NCBI GenBank assembly: GCA_018812485.1
Contig: JAHJDO010000058.1
Coordinates: 1 to 36,743 of the forward strand
Length of the DNA stretch: 36,743 bases
Direction of reading: 5' to 3'
Origin: a bacterium
GTDB taxonomy: Bacteria > JAHJDO01
In this document: positions 1 through 7,423 of the stretch, piece by piece
Layout of the letters: each line of letters begins with the position of its first letter
How positions within the stretch are numbered: the first letter of the stretch is position 1
The notes under the pieces: model-generated
What the model saw: the letters and a program-made list of their open reading frames with translations, nothing else
Databases searched by the model: none
Told to the model about the DNA's origin: nothing
Position numbers and translations under genes: made by a program

Positions 1-187
1 TAACTCGAAGAGTTATACACAGAACGGCAGTATCCACAAGGTGAAGAGAAGTAGCATAAACAATTTAGGAGATGACTGATAATTTACAGTCCTTAGGAGA
101 GATTGATAGTATGAATTTGCATAAAACTTCTTGCATTACCGTTTTATTTATTAAGATTTTGTGTATAATGCATAAAAGGGGTTTAAT
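1..187. other. left-edge noncoding stretch
   Basis: No convincing gene is visible. A short open stretch at 4-54 would read L-E-E-L-Y-T-E-R-Q-Y-P-Q-G-E-E-K before a TAG, but an in-frame TAA at 1-3 precedes it, so it cannot be shown to be the tail of an upstream gene. The right part carries the likely promoter and ribosome binding site of the DUF4159 gene. Confidence 0.4.
164..169 (+). promoter_or_regulatory. possible -10 box for the DUF4159 gene
   Basis: A perfect TATAAT lies 19 bases before the GTG start at 188. No good -35 box sits at 16-18 bp spacing; TTGCAT at 131-136 is about 27 bp away. An AAGGGG ribosome binding site follows at 176-181. The call rests on the -10 box and its position alone. 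Confidence 0.4.
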
Positions 188-1684
188 GTGATAAAAAAAT
201 CTCAATTTATAGCCTTTAATATTCTCCTTCTATTAGTATTTTGTTTTTCTTATTCATTAGCGCAGGAAGAAAAAGTTCTTGATGTATGTGGTCCTCCTCC
301 TAAAGCAAAGGCTCATAGACGCGCAGGAGGAGAATCCTTTCCTCCCCTACCTTTACCTGTTGCTCCTTTACGTAGAACAGAAAAAAAACGCCCGCCTTCT
401 CCGCCTGTGCTTCTTGTAAAAATTGAATATGGCGTAAATAAGCAATGGCTCAGCGACTGGAGCGATGATTATGGGCTGTTAGAAAATATAAAAAAAACAC
501 TTAACATTCAGTATAAAACTTCACGGTTCTCTCTCTCCTCCTATGTTCAAAAAGACCCTGTAATCAGTCCAAAGGATTGTCCAATTCTCTATATTACCGG
601 ACATCTCTCATTTTCGTTTGATAAAAAAGAAGTTGTATCTCTTCGGAGGTACCTGGAAAGCGGAGGCACATTAATTTGCGACTGCTGCTGCGGAAGGAAT
701 GAAATTAGGCAATCCTTTATTAAGTTGATTGGAGAAATGTTTCCTGATAGTCCTCTATACAAATTACCGCTTGATCACCCTGTTTACAGGACGCTTCATA
801 CTATAAAGAGCGTGCATATGAAGATTGATGAAAAATATTCTTATTTAGAACCCGTTCTCTATGGAATTGATATTGGCTCACGCACAGCATTATTTCTATC
901 CATATATGATCTTAGCTGTGGATGGTCTGGCCACACTCATAATTATGGAAAAAGATCTTCTGTTCCAGACGCTCTAAAAATGGGTGACAATATCATTGCT
1001 TACATCTTAAGCTTTTATCCTGTTGGAGAATATCTAAGTGTTCAGCGCCTCTATAAATCTCCTAAAGAAAAAGAATCGTCCGAATTTCTTATTGCTCAAA
1101 TCAAACACAGTGGATATTGGGATCCTTCTCTATCCCGTCTCTCCAATCTGCTTAGAGAACTTGCCAATAGTACATCGTGTGAAGTATCTCTGCATCCGAA
1201 AGAAGTAACGTTAACAAATTCCAATTTATTTACATATCCTTTTTTATATATGACTGGTCATGGAGAATTTGTTCTTTCAGATCAGGAATGTAGTAATCTC
1301 AGAAAATATTTAACCAGAGGAGGTTTTCTCCTTGTTGATAATAGAACAGGTATGAAAGCATTTGACACATCCTTCAGGCATTATATTAAAAATATATTCC
1401 CTGATAAAAAATTAACACAGATTTCCACAACTCATCCTCTTTATAGCACCATACATGACATTAAATCAGTTGAATATACAGATCATGTTCGCCTGATTAA
1501 TGCATCAGATTCGCCATCTCTTGAAGGAATCAGTATAGGAGGGAATATTGTGCTGGTCTATAGTAAATATGATTTGGCGTGGGGATGGCAAAATGTTGTA
1601 TCTTATCCCATCAGGCTTGGGATAAAATATCCGGACAGTATAAAACTTGCTACAAATATTATTGTTTATGCTTTAACGCATTAG
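188..1684 (+). CDS. exported protein with two tandem DUF4159 domains
   Basis: The start is GTG, with AAGGGG about 7 bases upstream; the ATG at 186 runs straight into a stop. The protein has 498 residues. Residues 1-25 form a signal peptide (hydrophobic NILLLLVFCFSYSLA), and about 36-75 is Pro/Arg-rich. Two similar halves follow (about 75-277 and 286-497). Both show the order YITGH or YMTGHGE, LRRYLESGG or LRKYLTRGG, FPD, HP(V/L)Y, IKSV and YDL-GW, which is the DUF4159 pattern. Domain 1 has D-C-C-C-G (165-169) where domain 2 has D-N-R-T-G. The molecular function is unknown; related domains are often encoded near MoxR/DUF58 genes, but none is here. This is the only + strand gene, and its TAG overlaps the lpxI stop. 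Family call fairly sure, function unknown. Confidence 0.75.
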   Translation: MIKKSQFIAFNILLLLVFCFSYSLAQEEKVLDVCGPPPKAKAHRRAGGESFPPLPLPVAPLRRTEKKRPPSPPVLLVKIEYGVNKQWLSDWSDDYGLLENIKKTLNIQYKTSRFSLSSYVQKDPVISPKDCPILYITGHLSFSFDKKEVVSLRRYLESGGTLICDCCCGRNEIRQSFIKLIGEMFPDSPLYKLPLDHPVYRTLHTIKSVHMKIDEKYSYLEPVLYGIDIGSRTALFLSIYDLSCGWSGHTHNYGKRSSVPDALKMGDNIIAYILSFYPVGEYLSVQRLYKSPKEKESSEFLIAQIKHSGYWDPSLSRLSNLLRELANSTSCEVSLHPKEVTLTNSNLFTYPFLYMTGHGEFVLSDQECSNLRKYLTRGGFLLVDNRTGMKAFDTSFRHYIKNIFPDKKLTQISTTHPLYSTIHDIKSVEYTDHVRLINASDSPSLEGISIGGNIVLVYSKYDLAWGWQNVVSYPIRLGIKYPDSIKLATNIIVYALTH

Positions 1685-2499
1685 AACGCAACCATGCAGA
1701 TTCCAGCGCGGTTTGCTATATTAACAGATTCTTCTATATCCAGAATGATAGTTTTCTGCGCTTCTATAGCTATTGCAGACGCATTGGCTTCTTTTAAAAG
1801 TTTGATTGTATCAGTACCAATTGTAGGAACATCAAGACGCATATCCTGGTCAGGCCAGCTGACTTTAACCATAACTATGCCCTTTTTACAATACATGCCA
1901 GCTCGTTTAATTGTCTGGTCCGTGCCCTCTATTGCCTCTACTGCTATGATAGCCTTATCCTTTACAATAACTGTTTGTCCTATATAGAGCGCTGCGATCG
2001 ATTTGGCTATTTTCTGCCCAAAATTAATATCATCCATTTCTGCTTGTGTAGGCTTTCTTTCTGTAAGTATGCCTCTTTGAGGTAGGAGAGGTCTAATAAG
2101 TATAGTAGAATCCAGCAACTTTATATCCAATTCAGCCAGTTTATTTGCTATTGCCTCTAGTAGTGTATTGTCTAATCTATCAGCTGCAGATTTAATAAGA
2201 TCAGATATCATACCGTCTCTTGGAATATTTTTAAACAGCAGGCTTTTTTCTATCTTCCCCACCATAAAAACTTCCTTTAACTCTTCTTTGACTAGAATAT
2301 CTAAACCTTTTTCCATCTCTCCAATACTGAGCCAATATATTTTATCTACATAGTTTTCCAACTCAGCATTCGTTCCCTCTTTTAATGCAATAGCAACTAC
2401 TTTCATGCCCCTTCTCTTAGCTTCTTGCGCTAAAATAATGGGGAACTTTCCTTTTCCAGAGATCAAGCCAATCCTGGAACTAGTTATTACGTCTTTCAT
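1681..2499 (-). CDS. lpxI: UDP-2,3-diacylglucosamine diphosphatase, LpxI type
   Basis: 272 residues, full length for LpxI (DUF1009). LpxI hydrolyses UDP-2,3-diacylglucosamine to lipid X and UMP, the fourth step of lipid A synthesis, replacing LpxH in many non-gammaproteobacteria. Visible family signs are the N-terminal IGLISGKGKFPIILAQEA, a middle segment with LLPQRG and the C-terminal MRLDVPTIGTDTI, whose Asp corresponds to the functionally important Asp of Caulobacter LpxI. The ATG overlaps the lpxA stop as ATGA, so the two are translationally coupled. The 3' end is convergent with the DUF4159 gene, and no terminator hairpin is visible at the junction. Confidence 0.9.
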   Translation of the reverse strand: MKDVITSSRIGLISGKGKFPIILAQEAKRRGMKVVAIALKEGTNAELENYVDKIYWLSIGEMEKGLDILVKEELKEVFMVGKIEKSLLFKNIPRDGMISDLIKSAADRLDNTLLEAIANKLAELDIKLLDSTILIRPLLPQRGILTERKPTQAEMDDINFGQKIAKSIAALYIGQTVIVKDKAIIAVEAIEGTDQTIKRAGMYCKKGIVMVKVSWPDQDMRLDVPTIGTDTIKLLKEANASAIAIEAQKTIILDIEESVNIANRAGICMVAF

Positions 2500-3266
2500 T
2501 TACATATACCTCTGTCAGATGTTCTAATAAAATTTATAAGATATTGTATCTCATCTATTAAGGGGACCTCTTCCTCAATTTTTTTTATAGCCTGACTGGT
2601 ATTCATGCCGGATCTAAATAAGATTTTATAAGCCTTTTTAAGTTTTTCTATAACTGGGGCAGGGATGTTGTTTCTGGTTAATCCTATAGTATTCAGTCCA
2701 TATATCCTTATAGGATGGCCATCTGCCCTTGCAAATGGAGGAATATCCTTAACTACCTTGGACAATCCTCCTACAATGGCCAGTCTACCAACCCTTGCTC
2801 CCTGATGAATCCCTACCATACCAGACAGCACACATCTATCCTCTAACACAGTATGTCCGGATAATGCTGTATAATTAACCATTATAACATTATTACCCAC
2901 TTTACAATTATGTGCGATATGTGTATATGCCATAAGAAAATTGTTATTCCCTACCAGTGTTTCTGTCTCTGGCTCTGTTGCTCTATTAATTGTAACATAT
3001 TCTCTTATAATGTTCCCGTTACCTATTTTAACGTACGTACGGGCATCCTCGTATTTTACATCCTGTGGAGCTGTTCCAATAACTGCCCCAGGAGATATCT
3101 TATTGTTTTCTCCTATGCTTGTCCAGCCGTCTATTACAACATTAGAACCAATTTCTGTGTTTTTTCCTATTTTGACATTATCTCCTATAACGCTCCATGG
3201 TCCGATTTTTACACCTTTAGAAATCTTAGCGTTTGGAGAAATGACTGCTGTATTATGGATTGTCAT
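2496..3266 (-). CDS. lpxA: acyl-ACP:UDP-N-acetylglucosamine O-acyltransferase
   Basis: 256 residues. LpxA catalyses the first step of lipid A synthesis, moving a 3-hydroxyacyl group from ACP to UDP-GlcNAc in the cytoplasm. The N-terminal two thirds are hexapeptide repeats of the left-handed beta helix (for example IGDNVKIGKNTEIGSNVVI). The catalytic segment reads AYTHIAHNCKVGN; His119 is the expected general base. The C-terminal helical domain (about 190-256) includes the usual G-L-N-T-I-G-L-R-like stretch (GLNTIGLTRNN). It lies 13 bases downstream of lpxC/fabZ and overlaps lpxI by 4 bases. Confidence 0.95.
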   Translation of the reverse strand: MTIHNTAVISPNAKISKGVKIGPWSVIGDNVKIGKNTEIGSNVVIDGWTSIGENNKISPGAVIGTAPQDVKYEDARTYVKIGNGNIIREYVTINRATEPETETLVGNNNFLMAYTHIAHNCKVGNNVIMVNYTALSGHTVLEDRCVLSGMVGIHQGARVGRLAIVGGLSKVVKDIPPFARADGHPIRIYGLNTIGLTRNNIPAPVIEKLKKAYKILFRSGMNTSQAIKKIEEEVPLIDEIQYLINFIRTSDRGICK

Positions 3267-3279
3267 TTTCTAATATCCC

Positions 3280-4563
3280 TTATTGTATAATTGACGTTAA
3301 TTCCGCTTCGCATACTATTTCCCTATTAACAGAAGCCTTTGCCATTATCCTTCCAACTCTGCTTTTTGCCTTAATTACCTTAACTTCTATAACAAGTTGA
3401 TCTCCTGGTCTGACAGGCCGTCTTAATTTGACATTATCCATTTTAGCAAAAAATGGCGTCTTTCCTCTATTCTCTTTCTTTCTCAATAACAGAATCCCGC
3501 CTACCTGCGCCATTGCCTCAACAATTAGTACGCCGGGCATTATTGGATAGTCTGGAAAGTGTCCCTGGAAAAAACTTTCGTTTGCAGTAACATTCTTAAT
3601 CCCTACTATCTTTTTATTTCCTTCAATCTTTGTTATCCTGTCAATAAGTAAAAATGGATATCTATGCGGAAGTATCTTTTTTATTTCATCTATGTCTAAA
3701 CTAGTTTTTGTCTCCGTATCATCGTCATCCACCAGCCCTCCCATTTTCTTAAGTCTTTTAACCAACTCTATATTTAAGGAATGACCGCTCTTTATTGCAA
3801 TAACATGTGCTTTTAGTGGTTGTCCCAGTAAATACAGATCGCCTATTAAATCAAGTATCTTATGCATAACAAACTCGTTTTCAAACCTCAATTTATCGTT
3901 AAGAAGAGCTTCGTCTCCTATAACAACGGCATTCTCTAAACTACCACCTTTTATGAGCCCTTCCTTTTGCAACATCTCCACCTCTTCCAGAAAACAGAAG
4001 GTTCTTGCAGAGGCTATTTCTCCCTTAAAAGATTCTGGTGTAATTATAACTGAGGCGAATTGAGAATTAAGTACAGGATGGTTATAGCCAATAGTAAATG
4101 AGATTCGGAAATCTTTTGATGGCAAAGCAACCAAAGAAGAACCATTTTCTGAAACCCAAACAGGCTCTTTTACTTCAAAAAACTTCTTGGGCACTTTTTG
4201 TTGGACGATTCCTGCTCGTTCCAGTGCTTCCACAAATGGCAGCGCGCTTCCATCAACTACAGGAGGCTCATTGCTGCTGAGTTCTATCAACATATTATCA
4301 ATCCCTAAACCTGCTGCTGCTGCCAGTACGTGCTCTACAGTATGCACTTTTATATCGCTTTTACCCAGAGAAGTCCCCCTGGCTGTATCAACGACTCCAC
4401 TAATGTCTGCTTTGACTACTGGAGTCCCTGGTAAATCCTTTCTTATGAATTTTATGCCTGCGTTTTCATCTGCAGGTTTAAAACAAATGGTGGTTTTGTT
4501 TCCTGTATGCAAGCCAATGCCTGAACAACTCACTTTATTGCTTATTGTTGTCTGTAATTGCAT
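3280..4563 (-). CDS. lpxC/fabZ: bifunctional LpxC deacetylase / FabZ dehydratase fusion
   Basis: 427 residues, a fusion. Residues 1 to about 275 are LpxC, the zinc-dependent UDP-3-O-acyl-GlcNAc deacetylase that commits precursor to lipid A. The metal ligands H78 (in HTVEHVLAA), H234 and D238 (in HKILDLIGD) and the catalytic H261 (in SGHSLN) are all present. Residues about 285-427 are FabZ, the 3-hydroxyacyl-ACP dehydratase, with HRYPFLLIDRI, catalytic H335 in GHFPDYPIMPG and E349. An acidic linker (VDDDDTETK, about 278-286) joins the domains. The fusion is known from Bacteroidetes and several candidate phyla. It links the enzyme competing for hydroxyacyl chains in fatty acid synthesis to the lipid A committing enzyme. 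Confidence 0.95.
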   Translation of the reverse strand: MQLQTTISNKVSCSGIGLHTGNKTTICFKPADENAGIKFIRKDLPGTPVVKADISGVVDTARGTSLGKSDIKVHTVEHVLAAAAGLGIDNMLIELSSNEPPVVDGSALPFVEALERAGIVQQKVPKKFFEVKEPVWVSENGSSLVALPSKDFRISFTIGYNHPVLNSQFASVIITPESFKGEIASARTFCFLEEVEMLQKEGLIKGGSLENAVVIGDEALLNDKLRFENEFVMHKILDLIGDLYLLGQPLKAHVIAIKSGHSLNIELVKRLKKMGGLVDDDDTETKTSLDIDEIKKILPHRYPFLLIDRITKIEGNKKIVGIKNVTANESFFQGHFPDYPIMPGVLIVEAMAQVGGILLLRKKENRGKTPFFAKMDNVKLRRPVRPGDQLVIEVKVIKAKSRVGRIMAKASVNREIVCEAELTSIIQ

Positions 4564-4577
4564 AATCTTCCCTTTTG

Positions 4578-5105
4578 TTATTTTCTGCTTTCCTTTATTT
4601 CTTTTTCCTTTAATAAACCTTCTATATGGCTTGTAATGTCCAATTTTTTATCTACATATAATAGATCACGATTCCCAATTACCAGAGTATATCCCCTTTT
4701 TTCTGAATATTCTTTGATCACAGCCTCTATGTCCTTTATAATTCCCCTAATGGCTTTTTCTCTCTTAACCTCCAGTTCTCTTTTACTTTCTCTAATAACT
4801 CTATTCAATTGAAGAGCCTTTTGTTCGAGAATTCCTTTCTGTTTATCTTTTTCCTCTTGCTTTAACACACCTGATCCCAGCTTCTTCTGAATATTATTAA
4901 TCTCCTCTCGAATTTCTTTTATCTTTTCTTCTTTCTTATCCGCTTCCTCCTTCAATTCCGCCTCTGCTTTCTTGGTCTTATAATAATCTTCAAACAGCAC
5001 AGAGAAATTGACATAACCTATCTTTAGCTCATCTGCTGCATGACAGGTTGAAGATAGGAAGAAGAAAGAAAATATAAAAACTAGCAAATATTTAACGTGT
5101 TGCAT
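4578..5105 (-). CDS. periplasmic OmpH/Skp-family chaperone
   Basis: 175 residues. A signal peptide (about 1-23, hydrophobic LLVFIFSFFFLSS ending C-H-A-A) precedes IGYVNFSVLFEDYYKTKKAE, the typical start of OmpH/Skp proteins. A long charged coiled coil (about 45-125) follows, then the C-terminal strand (YTLVIGNRDLLYVDKKLDIT). Skp proteins hold unfolded outer-membrane proteins in the periplasm and pass them to BamA. It lies 11 bases downstream of bamA, the usual partner arrangement. In many relatives lpxD comes next; here lpxC/fabZ follows directly. Confidence 0.88.
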   Translation of the reverse strand: MQHVKYLLVFIFSFFFLSSTCHAADELKIGYVNFSVLFEDYYKTKKAEAELKEEADKKEEKIKEIREEINNIQKKLGSGVLKQEEKDKQKGILEQKALQLNRVIRESKRELEVKREKAIRGIIKDIEAVIKEYSEKRGYTLVIGNRDLLYVDKKLDITSHIEGLLKEKEIKESRK

Positions 5106-5116
5106 TTACACTTCTC

Positions 5117-7423
5117 CTAGAAACTATACGATATGGAAATGTCAAATCTACCTTTATGCCTGTCTATCCCATATCCATAAAATAATGTAACAGGTATAGG
5201 GATAAGTATTCTTATCCCGGTTCCTATGCTTGTTTTCACGGAACTTGAGAAACCGCCTGCGTTTTTCCATGCATTTCCAGCATCATAGAACACCAAACCT
5301 CTGATCTTCATAGGACTTTTGGTTGGGGTATCTGTTGTATCCACCAAAAGATATGAGTACTCCAGATTACCAACTAACATCGAATTTCCACCAACATTAA
5401 CATCTTCGTCTTTAGGCCCTATACTGCTGTAATCATATCCTCGAACTGTGCTTGGTCCTCCTATATAGAATCGTTCATAAACTGGAACCTGTTCTGTGCT
5501 CCCATAAGCATCAACCACTCCAGCTCTGAAACGGATATTGAACACAGACTTTTTAGTTAAAGGAAAATACTTGCTTGTGCTGCCAGTTACTTTATAAAAA
5601 TCCTTATCTCCGAGAAAAGGACCTCCAGCGCACTCTACAGACACTACATTTAGATATCCTTTAGTCGGATCAAAAATATTATCTCTATGATCATTTTGTA
5701 TCATTGCTGTTATACTGCTGATAGTTGCTGATCCTTCATCATCCGCTACTACATCAGGAGCATCATCTGTTAAGTCGCCTACATCTACATTTTCGCATTT
5801 ATATGTAAGAGAGCCTCGTGTATATTCTGTAATGGAACGTCCAACTCTTATATCCCCGCCTGTTTTGGTTTCTGCCCATTCTTCTTGATAATAGGTTTTA
5901 TTGTATAGATCAAACCCTGCGGAAATAGGCTTATCCATAAACCACGGCTCTGTAAAGCCCAGGACAAAATTCTGCCGTCTTGCGCTTATATCAGCCCGGA
6001 TACTGACATACTGGCCCCCGCCTGAAAAACTCGGAAAGTTCTTGATATCGAAATTATTCTGTCTAAGCTCTATAAATCCTATGGCATTCTCCACTGTGCT
6101 GTATCCACCGCCAAAGGAGAAACTGCCTGTCTTTTTTTCTTCTATGTCACAAATTAAGTCCCTGACATTTATATCTTCTGTTTTCTCATCAGAAAAATTT
6201 ACCATTGAGAAATAGCCTAGATTCATTAACCTTTCTCTGCTTCGCTTAACCTTTTTTGTATCAAACTTTTCTCCTGGCTTTATTCTTACTTCTCTGCGAA
6301 TAACCTTGTCCTTCGTTTCCAGATTCCCTTTTATAATAATACGGCGAACATAATTAATATTCCCTTCATATATATTATACACCGCATCAACTGTTCTATC
6401 CTTATCGTTAATCTGTGTTTCTGGATTCACATAAGCATCTATATAGCCTCTCTCTCCGTAAAACATTCGTATATTATAAATATCCTTAGAAACTCCGTAT
6501 TCACTAAAAGCATCGCCTTTTTTCATATCCAGCATATTGATGATATCCTGAGGAGGAAAACTCTTATTGCCAGCTACAACGATTTCGTTTGTGAAATACC
6601 TATTATTTTCACTAATAGGAATTCGTATATACATCTTAGTTCTTGCCTCATTAAAGGTTATGTCTGCTTCTTCTATCTCAGCTTTTATATATCCGGCTTT
6701 GTCGTAATAAAGTTTAAGCTGCTTTATATCTTCCTTTAATTTGTCAGGATCATAATATCCCTTTGGGAACCATTTTAGTCTGGCTTTTTTCGTTATCATT
6801 TGTCTCTTTAGCTTCCAGTCACTGAAATGGCTATTTCCATCAAAAACAATCTTTTTTATCCTTACTTTCTTCCCCTCTTTTATCTTGATATTGACAACAA
6901 CCTTGCCGGGCTCCTTCTCCTCAACAGTGTGACTGATAACGGCTGCATAATATCCGTCGTTTTTGTACAGTTCATATATAGATTTCTCATTTCCCTTTAG
7001 ACGTTTCTCATCATATGTATCTCCCATGACAATAGACATAATGCTTTTTATCTTTTTTAGCTTTAATTTTTTATTGCCTGATATCACAATTTTCTCAATA
7101 GCAGGTCTCTCTTGAACAATAAAAGTAATGTTCAGCCCTCCAAGAAACTCAGAAGCATCTACAGTTATATCCTGAAAATGTCCAAGCCCATAAAGCCTTT
7201 CAATATCCGCGCTCACTACTTCCTGCAAAAACGGCATTCCTTCCTTGGTTTCTATTCTGCTCAGAATAGTGGAAGTGCTTATTCTGCTGTTCCCTTTCAC
7301 ACTTACTTTGGTCACTTTCTTTACATCCTTAGGAGCCTGCTCAGCACCTACCTCAGAGATGTAGGAGGTAAGAAAGAAAATAAAGAAAAAGAGAAAAATA
7401 CTTGCGTAACATTTTTTTGCCAT
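5117..7423 (-). CDS. bamA: outer membrane protein assembly factor BamA
   Basis: 768 residues. It has a signal peptide (about 1-28), then five POTRA domains (about 35-425; for example VTKVSVKGNSRIS, IVISGNKKLK, IVFDGNSHFSDWKL, IVVAGNKSFP and IIIKGNLETKDKVI mark the starts of each). The C-terminal beta barrel (about 430-768) carries the conserved loop-6 motif STVRGYDYSSIGP and ends in aromatic F after SISYS, the recognition signal of outer-membrane barrels. BamA folds and inserts beta-barrel proteins. The ATG shares one base with the clpC stop (TAATG). Confidence 0.95.
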   Translation of the reverse strand: MAKKCYASIFLFFFIFFLTSYISEVGAEQAPKDVKKVTKVSVKGNSRISTSTILSRIETKEGMPFLQEVVSADIERLYGLGHFQDITVDASEFLGGLNITFIVQERPAIEKIVISGNKKLKLKKIKSIMSIVMGDTYDEKRLKGNEKSIYELYKNDGYYAAVISHTVEEKEPGKVVVNIKIKEGKKVRIKKIVFDGNSHFSDWKLKRQMITKKARLKWFPKGYYDPDKLKEDIKQLKLYYDKAGYIKAEIEEADITFNEARTKMYIRIPISENNRYFTNEIVVAGNKSFPPQDIINMLDMKKGDAFSEYGVSKDIYNIRMFYGERGYIDAYVNPETQINDKDRTVDAVYNIYEGNINYVRRIIIKGNLETKDKVIRREVRIKPGEKFDTKKVKRSRERLMNLGYFSMVNFSDEKTEDINVRDLICDIEEKKTGSFSFGGGYSTVENAIGFIELRQNNFDIKNFPSFSGGGQYVSIRADISARRQNFVLGFTEPWFMDKPISAGFDLYNKTYYQEEWAETKTGGDIRVGRSITEYTRGSLTYKCENVDVGDLTDDAPDVVADDEGSATISSITAMIQNDHRDNIFDPTKGYLNVVSVECAGGPFLGDKDFYKVTGSTSKYFPLTKKSVFNIRFRAGVVDAYGSTEQVPVYERFYIGGPSTVRGYDYSSIGPKDEDVNVGGNSMLVGNLEYSYLLVDTTDTPTKSPMKIRGLVFYDAGNAWKNAGGFSSSVKTSIGTGIRILIPIPVTLFYGYGIDRHKGRFDISISYSF

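Noticed and set aside
4-54. Possible tail of an upstream + strand gene (L-E-E-L-Y-T-E-R-Q-Y-P-Q-G-E-E-K)
   Set aside because: An in-frame TAA at 1-3 precedes it and too little sequence is visible to decide.
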